A stretch of 64,000 nucleotides of DNA from Mesorhizobium sp. WSM4313 (GTDB lineage: Bacteria; Pseudomonadota; Alphaproteobacteria; Rhizobiales; Rhizobiaceae). The first letter of the stretch is position 1, and every line of letters begins with the position of its first letter. Positions 35,240 to 46,615 of the stretch are shown one piece after another. The position numbers and the translations under genes are program-made. The stretch spans positions 248,001 to 312,000 of the forward strand of contig NZ_NSFT01000003.1 in the NCBI RefSeq assembly GCF_002294725.1. The letters run 5' to 3'. The notes beneath the pieces are model-generated. The model ran no database searches. It saw nothing but the letters and a program-made list of their open reading frames with translations, and was not told where the DNA came from.

Positions 35240-37027
35240 TTAGCTCGGGTTGCCGATCCCGGCGGCTCGCAAGGATTGAACTAGCCGATCCGTGAGATCC
35301 GGGGGGTATTTGCGATCGACGAATGTCGCGCGCGGGTCGGCGGCGAACTTCGGGAATTCGGCGGTGAGCTCGTTGGCAAGCTCACCCGCCAGCTTGTCGC
35401 GTCCCGAAATCCTGGCGCCGATCAGGCGCGCGGCCAGGTAATGCGACTTTGATGCCGTCGTGCGCAGCGACTCGCTGGCGAGCGCGGCCTTTTTCATATC
35501 GCCCTGCATGAAGGCTCCGACGAAAAGGCCATAATCCCACCAGGTCGGATGGCCGCTGAAGGCTTCGACCGCGTGGTCCAGGATCGGCGTCCCCTCATCA
35601 TATTTGCCGGCGAAGATCAGCCCGTAGCCATAGGCGGCGGCCATGCCGAGGTCGTACGGGTTGAGTTCGTAGGCCTTTCGCATTAATCGGATCGCTTCGT
35701 CCGTGTTGCCGAGACGCGAGTTGAGGTAGCCAAAGGCGCGATGCGCATGCGGGCTCATCGGCCCCATCTGGACGGCGCGGTGGGCAAGCGACATGGCCTT
35801 TTCGAGCGTCGCTTCCGGTGGATAGGCATAGTGCGCGGTGACGGCTTCCACATGAAGCGCGGCCAGCTCCGCGTAGACAAGCGACGATTTGGTGCCTTCG
35901 CTGACCAGCTTCTCCAGGCAGCGATACGCAATTTCGTGCGTCTGGGCGCTCATGTCGAGATAATAGCGGTCGTCGAGCACCAGGCACCCGATCTGGCTGG
36001 TCCGGATGTCGCTCTGATCGATGTAGCTGTAGATAGCGCCCGAAGCGGGAACGGTCGAGGTGAGAAGGCTGGCGACGTTGCCTTCAACCGCGCCAGGGGC
36101 GCTCTCGGCCGATGTAAGGTTGCGCGACAGGAGAACCCGCCCGGTCGCGACGCTCTGCAACTCCACCGTGACGTCGCCGGCAGCAGGCCCGGGAACGATT
36201 TCGAAAACGAAACTGATCGGATCGGCGGACCGATCACGCGTCGAATCCGCATCGCGCCCGATGAAATCGATGGTGTCGAAACCCGCGAGCCCGGCGCGCA
36301 GCGACGACGCGACACGAGCCGCCTCCGCTCCATCGGCTTTGACGGCGATGTAGATCAGCGGCAGGGAGTCGAATCGGGACTGGGCGGTGCCGGCCAGGCG
36401 CGCCGTTTCGGCTGTCGCGGCAGTGTCGCCGCCGTTGAGGAAGGCATTGCCTTGACGCACGATGAGCACGCCGAGCATGACAATGACCAGAGCCATGGCA
36501 GCCCAGAAGAACCGCAATTGCCGCGTGAGCGACTGGGCGGGTGCTGCCGGCGCCATCAGCGCTGCAGGTTCGCCCGCGGCAGAGGCGTCGAGATGTTCGG
36601 TTGCGGCCTGAGCGGCTTCGGCCAAAGCGTCGGACCGCTGCGCGACGGTTTTGGAGGCGGACCTGGCGTCGCCGGGCAGGCGGATCGCATTCGGCTCGTA
36701 GGACGGGACATAACCGCCGCGCGGGATCGCGATGCGCACCGGCTCGGCGACACCTTCATTGGCGAAATACTGCTCCAGAAGTTCGCGCAGACGACCGGCC
36801 TGAACCCTGACCACGGCATCGGTGGAGGCGTCGAAGTCGCCGTCCTTGCCGAAGACGTCCATGGCGATTGAAACGCCTTTCAGCCTGTCCGCCTCGCCGG
36901 CCTGCTCGCGTTCGACCAGATAGCGTAATAGCCTGCGGGCACGCTCGGATCGGCCGAACGTTTCGCTGGCAAGCAGTCGCTCCAATGTCTCGCGCACTGC
37001 GGGGGCGGCAGGCGGGGCATGCTCCAA
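35240..37027 (-). CDS. Winged-helix, one-TM, TPR regulatory protein (adenylate-cyclase-associated type)
   Basis: About 595 residues. N-terminal domain (10-110) with GRSERARRLLRYLVEREQAGEADRLKG and DVVVRVQAGRLRELL-like pattern typical of rhizobial winged-helix proteins; one membrane helix (RFFWAAMALVIVMLGVLIV) about 170-190; periplasmic or cytosolic TPR-like region near the end (ALEKAMSLAHRAVQMGPMSPHAHRAFGYLNSRLG). TTG at 37027 is chosen because AAAGG precedes it; another TTG at 37093 is possible. The true start is uncertain and no cyclase domain is present. Confidence 0.75.
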   Translation of the reverse strand: MEHAPPAAPAVRETLERLLASETFGRSERARRLLRYLVEREQAGEADRLKGVSIAMDVFGKDGDFDASTDAVVRVQAGRLRELLEQYFANEGVAEPVRIAIPRGGYVPSYEPNAIRLPGDARSASKTVAQRSDALAEAAQAATEHLDASAAGEPAALMAPAAPAQSLTRQLRFFWAAMALVIVMLGVLIVRQGNAFLNGGDTAATAETARLAGTAQSRFDSLPLIYIAVKADGAEAARVASSLRAGLAGFDTIDFIGRDADSTRDRSADPISFVFEIVPGPAAGDVTVELQSVATGRVLLSRNLTSAESAPGAVEGNVASLLTSTVPASGAIYSYIDQSDIRTSQIGCLVLDDRYYLDMSAQTHEIAYRCLEKLVSEGTKSSLVYAELAALHVEAVTAHYAYPPEATLEKAMSLAHRAVQMGPMSPHAHRAFGYLNSRLGNTDEAIRLMRKAYELNPYDLGMAAAYGYGLIFAGKYDEGTPILDHAVEAFSGHPTWWDYGLFVGAFMQGDMKKAALASESLRTTASKSHYLAARLIGARISGRDKLAGELANELTAEFPKFAADPRATFVDRKYPPDLTDRLVQSLRAAGIGNPS

Positions 37028-37230
37028 GTGTCGAACCTTTCGAAGTCGGCACAGGTTAGGGAGCGATAATATAGCGCTCGCGCCGGCGCACAAGGATGCT
37101 TCTATTATGTGATCGCGTAAGCCACCGGAAATTCCTCCGGCGGTTAACGAATGGCAGATTCGCGTCCGCGTCTGCAGCGTGGCGCAAGCTGGAATGCGCC
37201 AGCTCCATCGCTGAATCAGATCATCCGGCT

Positions 37231-37353
37231 AGAGCGGTTCACCGTTTCACGAAACGGTGAACCGCTCAATTTTTTGTTTGACCGCAATTCCGGACGGAAG
37301 GCTACGGCGAAACCGCCGAGCCTAACCGCCTCACACTTTTCCTGGAATTTGCT

Positions 37354-37356
<3 letters not shown>
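37231..37356. repeat. AGAGC-family palindromic repeat, copy 2
   Basis: Inverted repeat AGAGCGGTTC...GAACCGCTC (37231-37268), then CAATTCCGGACGGAAGGCTACGG and a right end CTTTTCCTGGAATTTGCTCTAG. It ends inside the leuA stop codon (TAG at 37354-37356), a feature shared with the copy at 57837-57915. Confidence 0.85.
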
Positions 37357-39236
<1,880 letters not shown>

Positions 39237-39356
39237 TCAGCGAACCCGGCGATCGCCGATAAGGCCGAGAAGAAGCAGGGTCGAAGCGAGCGCGCGCGCA
39301 GTCTCGCCGGCAAAGCCGGTGCGAGAGGAGGCGACGGAGCGGACGCGCGTGGTCAT
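39237..39356 (-). CDS. leuL: Leucine leader peptide (attenuation) upstream of leuA
   Basis: 39-codon frame MTTRVRSV...STLLLLGLIGDRRVR with four consecutive Leu codons (CTG CTT CTT CTC, ending at 39267) and another Leu two codons later, starting at 39356 and ending at 39237. Downstream hairpins follow: a 7-base stem CGGCGGT-CGAA-ACCGCCG (near 39216-39233) and outer arms AAGGAGC/GCTCCTT. Ribosome stalling at these codons during leucine shortage would change folding before leuA. Leu leader attenuation is known in alphaproteobacteria; this copy is inferred. A clean terminator U-run was not found. Confidence 0.65.
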   Translation of the reverse strand: MTTRVRSVASSRTGFAGETARALASTLLLLGLIGDRRVR

Positions 39357-39524
39357 GCCGGCTCTCTTACAGGAGCGGCCCGTCGGAGGCAAGCGGGACG
39401 CATGAATGAACGCCCTTGCCTAATATCGCCGCCGGTGCGGACAGTCTTCCCCGCGCCTCGCAAATGCGCCAGACTTGGTTTCGAAGGCTTGGCACCGAGC
39501 GAAGCTCCGGGGAGGGGTTCGTCC

Positions 39525-40691
39525 ATGAATTTCGTGTTCTTCTCGCCGCATTTCCCGGCCAACGGCACCGATTTTTGCGACCGGCTGAAAAAGGCGGGCG
39601 CCACCGTGCTCGGCATCGGCGATGCGCCTTACGAAACCTTGAACGCCAACCTCAAGGCGGCGCTTTCGGAATATTACCGCATCGCCGACATGGAAGATTA
39701 CGACGCCGTTTTGCGGGCGATGGGGCACTTCATCCACAAATGGGGCCGCATCGATCGCTTCGAGTCCCTCAACGAGCATTGGCTCGAACTCGAAGCCAAC
39801 ATCCGCACCGATTTCAACATCTTCGGCACCAAGCTCGACTTCGTGAAGAATTTGAAGCGGAAAAGCCGTATGCGCGCTTTCTTCCGCAAGAGCGGCGTGG
39901 AGACCATCCCGCAGCGCAAATGCTCCGACCGCGCCGGCGCCATGACCTTCATCCGCCGCGTCGGCTTTCCGGTGGTGGTCAAGCCGGATTCGGGCTCCGG
40001 GGCTTCCAACACTTTCAAGATCTCTAACGCCAAGGAGCTCGACCAGTTTTTCAAGGACAAGCCGGAGGGTGTCACCTTCGTCATGGAGCAGTTCATCGAG
40101 GGGCTGGTGGTGACCTTCGACGGGCTGGTCAACCGCGACGGCGAGGTGGTGCTGGCGGCCAGCCACCGTTACGACCAGAGCATCATGGAGGCGGTCAACA
40201 AGGATCGCCATATGAGCTACACCTGCTTTCCCGAGATCAGCCCGGAAGTCGAGGAGGCGGGCCGCAAGATCCTCGAGGCGTTCGACGTACGCGAGCGCTT
40301 CTTCCATATCGAGCTGTTCGAAACCAGCGACAAGCGCGTCATCGCGCTTGAGGTCAACATGCGGCCGCCCGGCGCCTGGATGACAGACGCCATCAACTAC
40401 ACGTTCGACATCGACGTCTATGCCGCCTGGGCCGACATGGTGGTCAAGGATGCCGCCGGCGGCCCTTACAAGGGCAAGTATTTCACCGCCTATGCCAGCC
40501 GCAAACGCCACATCGACTATTTGCACAGCCATGCGGACGTGCTAGCCGCCCACGGCGACAAGATCGTCCATCATCAGGCCATCGAAGAGGTCTTCAGCCG
40601 CGCCATGGGCAATTACGCCTACCAGATGCGTTCGAAGGATCCGAAGGCGTTGCGCCAGGCGGTCGACTACATCCACGCGGAAAAGGCCTGA
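39525..40691 (+). CDS. ATP-grasp carboxylate-amine ligase
   Basis: 388 residues from MNFVFFSPHFPANG at 39525 (GGGGAGG about 9 bases upstream). ATP-grasp fold: the nucleotide loop VVVKPDSGSGASNTFK, then FVMEQFIEGLVVTFDG and the metal-binding E-x-N-x-R in VIALEVNMRPPGAWM. Such enzymes join a carboxylate to an amine through an acyl phosphate. An esterase gene follows four bases later, so the two form one unit with an unknown product. It is not PurT, PurK or a lipid ligase by its N-terminus. Confidence 0.85.
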   Translation: MNFVFFSPHFPANGTDFCDRLKKAGATVLGIGDAPYETLNANLKAALSEYYRIADMEDYDAVLRAMGHFIHKWGRIDRFESLNEHWLELEANIRTDFNIFGTKLDFVKNLKRKSRMRAFFRKSGVETIPQRKCSDRAGAMTFIRRVGFPVVVKPDSGSGASNTFKISNAKELDQFFKDKPEGVTFVMEQFIEGLVVTFDGLVNRDGEVVLAASHRYDQSIMEAVNKDRHMSYTCFPEISPEVEEAGRKILEAFDVRERFFHIELFETSDKRVIALEVNMRPPGAWMTDAINYTFDIDVYAAWADMVVKDAAGGPYKGKYFTAYASRKRHIDYLHSHADVLAAHGDKIVHHQAIEEVFSRAMGNYAYQMRSKDPKALRQAVDYIHAEKA

Positions 40692-40695
40692 GCCG

Positions 40696-41472
40696 ATGGA
40701 CGTCTCCTATCACAAGGGTCATGCCCGCAATCTCGGCCGGGACATGGAATACAAGCGCTACGGCCATGCCGGGCGGCCGGTGGTGGTGTTCCCGACCTCG
40801 CAAGGGCGGTTCTACCAGCTCGAGGATTCGGGTGGGGTCGGCGCGCTTGCCGAGTTCATCGACACCGGCCGCATCCAGCTCTTCACGCTCGACGGCATCG
40901 ACTCGGAATCCTTCTTCGACAAGCATGCCGACCCGGCGCAACGCATCGCCCGCCACGAAGCCTATTTCCGCTATGTGCGCGAAGAAGCGCTGCCGGATTT
41001 GCAGGCGGTTGCCGCCAAGTCCAACGGTGGCCGCGTTTTGAAGCCGCTGTTTTGCGGCTGCTCGATGGGCGGCTATCACTCATCCAATTTCGTGTTCCGC
41101 TTCCCGGAGCTGGCGAGCGGGGTGATCTCGCTGTCCGGCGTCTATTCGGCGCGCGACTTTTTCGGCCGGGCTCTGGAAGGCAATATCTATTTCAACTCGC
41201 CGCTCGATTATCTGCCCGGCATCGTCGACCAGAAGCTGCTCGGGCGGCTCAGGGCGCTCAGGCTGATCTTCTGTTGCGGCCAGGGCGCCTGGGAAGAGCG
41301 CATGCTGGTCGAAACGCGCGAGCTGGAACAGGTGCTGCGCGACAAATCGATCCCGGCCTGGGTCGACTATTGGGGTGGCGACGTCAGCCATGACTGGCCG
41401 TGGTGGCATAAGCAGCTCGTCTATTTCTTCGGCCGTTGGCTGGATGACGACCTCATGCACAGGTTGGACTGA
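40696..41472 (+). CDS. Esterase-family alpha/beta hydrolase paired with the ATP-grasp gene
   Basis: 258 residues. The nucleophile elbow is GCSMGG (Ser123), the oxyanion-type segment is VVVFPTSQGRFY and a late HDWPWW-H motif gives the histidine; the family resembles the esterase PF00756 group. It starts four bases after the ligase stop, so the two are co-translated or coupled. Such a pairing suggests that an acyl or peptide product made by the ligase is released or trimmed. Its stop codon lies in the palindromic repeat. Confidence 0.82.
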   Translation: MDVSYHKGHARNLGRDMEYKRYGHAGRPVVVFPTSQGRFYQLEDSGGVGALAEFIDTGRIQLFTLDGIDSESFFDKHADPAQRIARHEAYFRYVREEALPDLQAVAAKSNGGRVLKPLFCGCSMGGYHSSNFVFRFPELASGVISLSGVYSARDFFGRALEGNIYFNSPLDYLPGIVDQKLLGRLRALRLIFCCGQGAWEERMLVETRELEQVLRDKSIPAWVDYWGGDVSHDWPWWHKQLVYFFGRWLDDDLMHRLD

Positions 41473-41614
41473 GGTGCGTTGATATTCAGGTGAGGCCGGC
41501 CTGCAAATGGCGGTTTCCTGCGCTTCCGGTGCTCACGTACATGAAGTACGCTCCGCTCCGGTTCTCGGAAGCCACCATTTTCGTCTCGGCCTGACCTGAA
41601 TCTCAACACACCTC
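41471..41614. repeat. 144-bp palindromic repeat element, copy 2
   Basis: About 94 percent identical to the element at 25680-25823, with the same outer and inner inverted repeats and the same length. Here too the element starts within the stop codon of the gene before it (the esterase), and it ends three bases before the next start codon (41618). Confidence 0.9.
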
Positions 41615-41617
41615 AAA

Positions 41618-41944
41618 ATGTACAGACCAATGACCACACCCGATCCGATCCGTCGCTTTGTCGAAGCGACCAACGCCGCCGATACCGAAGCCTTTCTGGC
41701 CACATTCACAGACGATGCTTTCCTCAGCGACTGGGGTCGCGATTTCAGTGGCCGCGATGGCGTCGCGCGGTGGAACCAGTCGGACAATATCGGCGTGCAG
41801 TCCAACCTTCGCATCGTTCGCATCGCGAGGCGCGACGGCGTCTATCATGCCCGCGTCGCCGTGACCGGCAACGGCTTCAACGGCGAGGGCGACATGGCCT
41901 TCACGCTCAACGGCGACCGGATCGCGAGCCTGGTCATCAGCTGA
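41618..41944 (+). CDS. SnoaL/NTF2-like small protein
   Basis: 108 residues, a cone-fold NTF2-like protein (NAADTEAFLATFTDDAFLSDWGRDFSGRDGVARW). Such proteins bind small ligands or act as isomerases; nothing more specific is visible. Start at 41618 or the internal ATG at 41630; neither has a ribosome site, so its leader may come from the repeat element. Confidence 0.7.
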   Translation: MYRPMTTPDPIRRFVEATNAADTEAFLATFTDDAFLSDWGRDFSGRDGVARWNQSDNIGVQSNLRIVRIARRDGVYHARVAVTGNGFNGEGDMAFTLNGDRIASLVIS

Positions 41945-41988
41945 AGAACGGATGCGTCGCGACCTTCGTGCGGCATCGTCCAAAAATA

Positions 41989-42003
41989 TGACCATTGTAA
42001 TCA
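41989..42003 (+). promoter_or_regulatory. Iron-responsive operator (RirA-type IRO box) before the siderophore-interacting protein
   Basis: TGA-CCATTGTAA-TCA: an exact TGA-N9-TCA iron box, 90 bases before the start of the siderophore-interacting gene. RirA is the iron-responsive repressor of rhizobia that binds such sites. The regulator itself is not in the window. Confidence 0.7.
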
Positions 42004-42093
42004 TGTTTTTGTGGCAATGCCGCCGGCGCTGTGGCATGCCGGCGCGGCGATATCGGGCTTCGGCCGATCTCGTCGATATCGGAAGGCCCGGCG

Positions 42094-43167
42094 ATGAAGC
42101 TCTTGAGCGCGCAAACCCGTATCCAAAACGACGACATCCGCGCGGTGATGGACAGGCTGCGCGCCGAGCACGGCGACTATGAAAACGACACCGGCGTTGC
42201 CGGCCAATGGGAATTCCGCATGCATTACGGCACGTTGAATGCCTCATTCGACGACCGCGGCGTGCTGGTCCGTGTCGCGGCGGAGGACGAGACCTGCCTC
42301 TCCTACATGAAGATGATCTTCGCCGGCCACATCGCCGCGCATCTCCGCACCACCGAAGGCCTGCGCTGGCAAGGAGACGGCATGGATGCCGGCACACCGA
42401 TATTCTTCCGCGAGATATCGGTCCTGTCCTCGACACGGTTGTCGCCGCATATGCAACGCGTGCGCTTCTGCGGCCGCGCCCTCGGCCGCTTCGCCCATGG
42501 CGGATTTCATGTTCGGCTTCTGCTGCCGCCGGCCGGACGGCAGGCGGTTTGGCCGACCATGGGCCCGGACGGTCTGATCGTCTGGCCGTCGGGCGAGGAT
42601 GCGCTCACCATCCGCGTCTACACGATCCGCGCGCTGGACGTGGCCGAGGGTTGGCTCGACATCGACTTCGTGCTGCATCCCGGCGCCGAGACGCCGGCTG
42701 CGAGTTTCGCGCAGAATGCGAGGGCCGGCGACATCATCGGCATGATCGGCCCCGGCGGCGGCGATGTGCCCGAGGCATCAAACCTGCTTCTTCTGGGCGA
42801 CGATACCGCGCTTCCGGCGATCGGCCGGATGCTGGAAGAGCTTGCGCCGTCCGTCCGTGCCGAGGCCTTCATCGAGGTTGACGGTCCGCAAGACCGGGTG
42901 ACGCTGGCGGCGGGCGAGAACATCGCTGTCCATTGGCTTTATCGGCATGGCCGCGAAGCAGGCCGGGCCGGCCTGCTGCCGGAAGCGCTGCGCGAGCGCG
43001 GCCGCGGGGCCGACGATCTCTTTGTCTGGGCCGGATGCGAGTTCGCCGACTTCCGCGACATCCGCCGGATCGTGCGCAAGGAATGGGCCCTGTCGCGCAA
43101 CCGGCATCTTGTCACCGCCTATTGGCGCCGCGGCGAGTCGGGCGGAGACGGTGCCGGCGAGGAATAG
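42094..43167 (+). CDS. Siderophore-interacting protein (ViuB/SIP-type) with N-terminal DUF2218
   Basis: 357 residues from MKLLSAQTRIQ at 42094 (GGAAGG before it). An N-terminal DUF2218-like domain (1-95) precedes the FAD/NAD(P)-binding SIP fold (TPIFFREISVLSSTRLSPHMQRVRF; SIVTIRVYTIRALD region). SIP proteins reduce ferric siderophores in the cytoplasm to release iron. An iron box precedes the gene, and an MFS importer of the RhtX type faces it. Confidence 0.9.
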   Translation: MKLLSAQTRIQNDDIRAVMDRLRAEHGDYENDTGVAGQWEFRMHYGTLNASFDDRGVLVRVAAEDETCLSYMKMIFAGHIAAHLRTTEGLRWQGDGMDAGTPIFFREISVLSSTRLSPHMQRVRFCGRALGRFAHGGFHVRLLLPPAGRQAVWPTMGPDGLIVWPSGEDALTIRVYTIRALDVAEGWLDIDFVLHPGAETPAASFAQNARAGDIIGMIGPGGGDVPEASNLLLLGDDTALPAIGRMLEELAPSVRAEAFIEVDGPQDRVTLAAGENIAVHWLYRHGREAGRAGLLPEALRERGRGADDLFVWAGCEFADFRDIRRIVRKEWALSRNRHLVTAYWRRGESGGDGAGEE

Positions 43168-43176
43168 TTCAATCTT

Positions 43177-44394
43177 TTAGTTGCGATCGCTGACCATGGC
43201 GATGGCCGGCACCGCCAGCAGCGCGACGACGCCCGCGCCGCCGAACAGTGCGCCATAGCCCAGATGCTGCGCCGCATAGCCGGCCAGGATGCCGCCCGCC
43301 ATGCTGACCAAGGCATCCATGCACTGGAAAAGCGTGAAATCGACCCCTGCCTGCTTCGGATCCGACCAGCGCATGAACTGCGCATAGAGCGCCACGAAGC
43401 CGAGCGCCATGATGCCCGAGGAACTCAGCGTCGCGACGGCCGCCAGCGGGCCTGCCGGGAAAACGCCGGAAAGCGCGAAGGCCGCGAGGATAAACAGCGA
43501 TCCGGCCTGCAGCATAAGCGCGAGCACAAGCACGCTGCGCGTGCCCAGCCATCGGACAAGAGCGCCGCCGGCAAGGGCGGCCGCGCCGCCGAGAACCATG
43601 CTGCCGACACCGTTGACCAGGCCGATCGTGGAAAGGCTGAGCCCGGCATCGACCAGAAACGGGCCGAGCATGGTCAGCGCCGCTTTGTGCGCCAGAACGT
43701 AGATCGCCGACGCCGCCAGACCGCGGCGTATCTGCGAGCGCCGCAGCGCCGTGCCGAGCGCGGGCACGTGTTCGCGCACTTCCTCGCGCGATCGGCCGGC
43801 GATGCCGAGCAGGAAGGGCAGTCCGAGCAGCACCAGCAGCGAGGCCATCGCCGACACCGCCGCGCGCCAGCCGTGGATTTCGACGAGATAGAGGAAGAGA
43901 CCGGCGCCGATCGCCGAGCCGAGATAGGCGCCGCCGACCTGGGCGGCATTGCCCCAGCCGAGATTTTTGCCGGCAAGGTTCTGCACCGCAAAGCCATCGC
44001 AGGCGATGTCGACCGTCGAGGCGGCAAAGGCGACCACCGTCAGGCAGGCGACGACCGGCCAGAAGGTGGCGGGACCGAGCTGGGCGATGGCCAGCAGTCC
44101 AGTGATGGAGATGAGGCCGCCGATGAGGACGATCGCGCCGGTGCGGTTCCTGCCCGCTGGCGGAAGCCGGTAACGCTCCACCGCCGGCGACCACAGGAAC
44201 TTCAGCGCCCATGGCAGGGCGATCAGGGTGAGCAGGCCGATGCGGTCGAGCGGCAGGCCCTGGTCGCGCATCACGGCCGGGAGACCCGTCCAGGTGATGC
44301 CGCCGATCACGCTCTGCGCCACATAGAGGCCGCCGATCGCGGCGACGATGGCGGCCGGCGACGAGGCGGCCCGGTTCGAGACGGAGACCGACAT
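43177..44394 (-). CDS. MFS siderophore importer (RhtX/FptX family)
   Basis: 405 residues with about 12 membrane helices ([42 protein letters not shown]). The [11 protein letters not shown] motif is typical of the RhtX/FptX group, which carry ferric siderophores across the inner membrane without an ABC system. Its start overlaps the TonB receptor stop (ATGA at 44394), so the receptor and importer are translated together. It faces the siderophore-interacting gene end to end, 9 bases away. Confidence 0.88.
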   Translation of the reverse strand: MSVSVSNRAASSPAAIVAAIGGLYVAQSVIGGITWTGLPAVMRDQGLPLDRIGLLTLIALPWALKFLWSPAVERYRLPPAGRNRTGAIVLIGGLISITGLLAIAQLGPATFWPVVACLTVVAFAASTVDIACDGFAVQNLAGKNLGWGNAAQVGGAYLGSAIGAGLFLYLVEIHGWRAAVSAMASLLVLLGLPFLLGIAGRSREEVREHVPALGTALRRSQIRRGLAASAIYVLAHKAALTMLGPFLVDAGLSLSTIGLVNGVGSMVLGGAAALAGGALVRWLGTRSVLVLALMLQAGSLFILAAFALSGVFPAGPLAAVATLSSSGIMALGFVALYAQFMRWSDPKQAGVDFTLFQCMDALVSMAGGILAGYAAQHLGYGALFGGAGVVALLAVPAIAMVSDRN

Positions 44395-46505
44395 CAGAAG
44401 CGATAGCGCAGGCTGCCGAACAGCGAGCGGCCCTCGTCGCGGTAGCAATAGCCGGCCGAGCAAATTGCCTGCTGGTTGTCGAACAGGTTCTTGGCGTTGA
44501 TCTGCAGCTTCACGCCTTCGAGGCTCGGGTTGCGATAGCCGAAATCATAGGACAGCGAGGCATCGACGAAGGCGCGCGCGTCGTTCTTGAAAGTATTGGT
44601 GTCGTCGCCGTAGCTCGCGCCGGCGAAACGCACGCCAGCGCCGAGCCCAAGCCCTTCAAGCGTGCCGTTCTCGAACTGGTAATGGCCCCAGAGCGACAGG
44701 ATGTGGTTCGGCGTGGCCGACAGTTCCTTGCCGTCGGTGCCTTCGGCGCCGCGTTCGATCTTCACGCGCAGATAGGTGTAGGAGGCGATGACGCTGAAGC
44801 CATTATCGAGTGAGGCATTGGCTTCCAGCTCGACGCCGCGCGAGTTGAGGTCGAGCTGGCGCTGCTTGTTGATGCCGGTGGAGGCGTCGAAGACGACGCC
44901 GTCCTTCTGGTCGATGTCGAACAGCGCGGCGCTGACGGTCGCGTTGTGGTCGGGGATCTCGTATTTGACGCCGATCTCCGTCTGCGTGGCGATGGTCGGG
45001 CGGGCGACGCGGCTGACGGAACTCGAGACGTCGTCATAGACGAAGCCGATGTTGGGAGAGAACGAGGTCGAATAGTTGACGTAGGGGATGATGCCCCATT
45101 CGGTCCGGTAGGACAGGCCGACGCGGCCGGAGAAGGCGCTGTCCTTCTGCTTCGACTGACTGAAATCCGCCGCGGTGGAGGTGGTGTCGACCCAGTCGTA
45201 GCGGCCGCTGGTGAACAGGGTGAAATCGTTCCACTCCATCTGGTCGTGCAGGTAGACGCCGAGCTGGTTCATCTCCTGCCCGCCGAAATGGGGGACGGGA
45301 GCGGCCTTGATATCCTCGACCGAGACATAGGAAAGCCCGCTGCCGGCGTCATAGTCCGACCAGGCATAGTCGATGCCGGCAATCACGGTGTGCCGCACCG
45401 GACCCGTGTCGAATTCGAGCTGCGCCATGTTGTCGACGACGAAGTTCTTCATCGTCTCGGTGTAGTGGCCCCAGTAGCGCTCAAGCGGCTGATCGGCGCC
45501 GATCGAGTAATGGCCGCTATATTCGATATCCGAGTCAACGGCGTTGTAGCGCAGGTTCTGGCGCACGGTCAGCCAGTCATTGAAGCGGTGCTCGAACTCG
45601 TAGCCGATGCGCCCCTGATCTTGGGTGAAATCATTCCAGGACGCATCGCCTTCATAGACGTTCGACAGCACGCCATAGGCGGAGTTGTAGAAGGCGGCGG
45701 TGCCACCGGTGACGGACTTCGAATATTCGCCGAGGATGGTGAGCTTGGTGTCCTCGTCCGGCTTGAAAGTGACAGCCGGCCCCAGATAGAGTTTATCGTC
45801 GGGATAGTCGGGCAGGCCGGTCCCGCTCAGACGGCCGAGGCTGGTGAAGCGATAGAGAATGCTGCCGTCGTCATTGACCGGCCCGGAAGCATCGAGCGCC
45901 GCCTGGTAGCGGTTGTGCTCGCCGGCCAGCAACTCGATCTCATGGAACGGCTCGTCCTTGGGGCGTTTGGTGACGACATTGACGATGCCGCCCGGACCGC
46001 TGACGCCGTAAAGCGAGGAGGCCGGTCCCTTCAGGATGGTGACGCCCTCGATGCCGTAAGGTTCTGTCTTGAACCAGGCGGAAGGGCCGTTGTACTGGCG
46101 CAGCCCGTCGCGGAACATGCCGTTGTAGAAGGCCTGGAAGCCTCGCAGGAAGAAGGCGTCGTAGCGCGTGTCGAAACCGAAGCTGTTTGGATTGGCGCTG
46201 GCCGTGTAGCCCAGCGCGTCGTTCAGTGTACGCGGCTTCTGGTCCTCGATCTGCTTCTGCGTGACGACCGAGACCGCCTGCGGGATCCTGGCGATCGGCG
46301 TGTCGGTCTTGGTGCCGATGCGGTCCTTCTTCGCGACGTAGCCGTCCTGCTTCAGGATCTCGTTGCTCTCGGCGGTCACCTCGATCCTGTCGAGAACGGT
46401 GGCGTCGCCGCCTTCCTGGGCAATTGTCGGCCAGGCATGGCCGAGGATGGCGCTGCCCGCCAGCAATGATAATCCCCGGCGCCACGTCCTCGACCGCTTC
46501 GTCAT
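44394..46505 (-). CDS. TonB-dependent siderophore receptor
   Basis: 703 residues. Signal peptide ([26 protein letters not shown]), plug domain ([47 protein letters not shown]) and a C-terminal beta-barrel ending in Phe (GSLRYRF). Start at 46505 is supported by GGAGA; longer starts are possible. Similar in layout to FhuA/FoxA hydroxamate receptors. It takes up ferric siderophore in the outer membrane, and passes it to the co-encoded MFS importer. An iron box precedes it. Confidence 0.93.
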   Translation of the reverse strand: MTKRSRTWRRGLSLLAGSAILGHAWPTIAQEGGDATVLDRIEVTAESNEILKQDGYVAKKDRIGTKTDTPIARIPQAVSVVTQKQIEDQKPRTLNDALGYTASANPNSFGFDTRYDAFFLRGFQAFYNGMFRDGLRQYNGPSAWFKTEPYGIEGVTILKGPASSLYGVSGPGGIVNVVTKRPKDEPFHEIELLAGEHNRYQAALDASGPVNDDGSILYRFTSLGRLSGTGLPDYPDDKLYLGPAVTFKPDEDTKLTILGEYSKSVTGGTAAFYNSAYGVLSNVYEGDASWNDFTQDQGRIGYEFEHRFNDWLTVRQNLRYNAVDSDIEYSGHYSIGADQPLERYWGHYTETMKNFVVDNMAQLEFDTGPVRHTVIAGIDYAWSDYDAGSGLSYVSVEDIKAAPVPHFGGQEMNQLGVYLHDQMEWNDFTLFTSGRYDWVDTTSTAADFSQSKQKDSAFSGRVGLSYRTEWGIIPYVNYSTSFSPNIGFVYDDVSSSVSRVARPTIATQTEIGVKYEIPDHNATVSAALFDIDQKDGVVFDASTGINKQRQLDLNSRGVELEANASLDNGFSVIASYTYLRVKIERGAEGTDGKELSATPNHILSLWGHYQFENGTLEGLGLGAGVRFAGASYGDDTNTFKNDARAFVDASLSYDFGYRNPSLEGVKLQINAKNLFDNQQAICSAGYCYRDEGRSLFGSLRYRF

Positions 46506-46555
46506 TAACTTGTCTCCAATCCTCATGTTTGGTTGCGCCTCCGCGCTCTCAAATA

Positions 46556-46570
46556 TGAGTAAGAGAGTCA
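46556..46570 (-). promoter_or_regulatory. Iron-responsive operator (RirA-type IRO box) before the TonB receptor
   Basis: TGA-GTAAGAGAG-TCA, an exact TGA-N9-TCA on both strands, about 51 bases before the TonB receptor start. Reading the coding strand, it lies within TTGACTCTCTTACTCA, so it overlaps a possible -35 element, as expected for repression. Confidence 0.75.
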
Positions 46571-46615
46571 AGTATTTTTTTGATACCTCGCCGGACTTGA
46601 CGGCGTCACATGGCG

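Noticed and set aside
44946..46469. 507-codon plus-strand frame opposite the TonB receptor
   Set aside because: No recognisable motif; the receptor on the minus strand is unmistakable.
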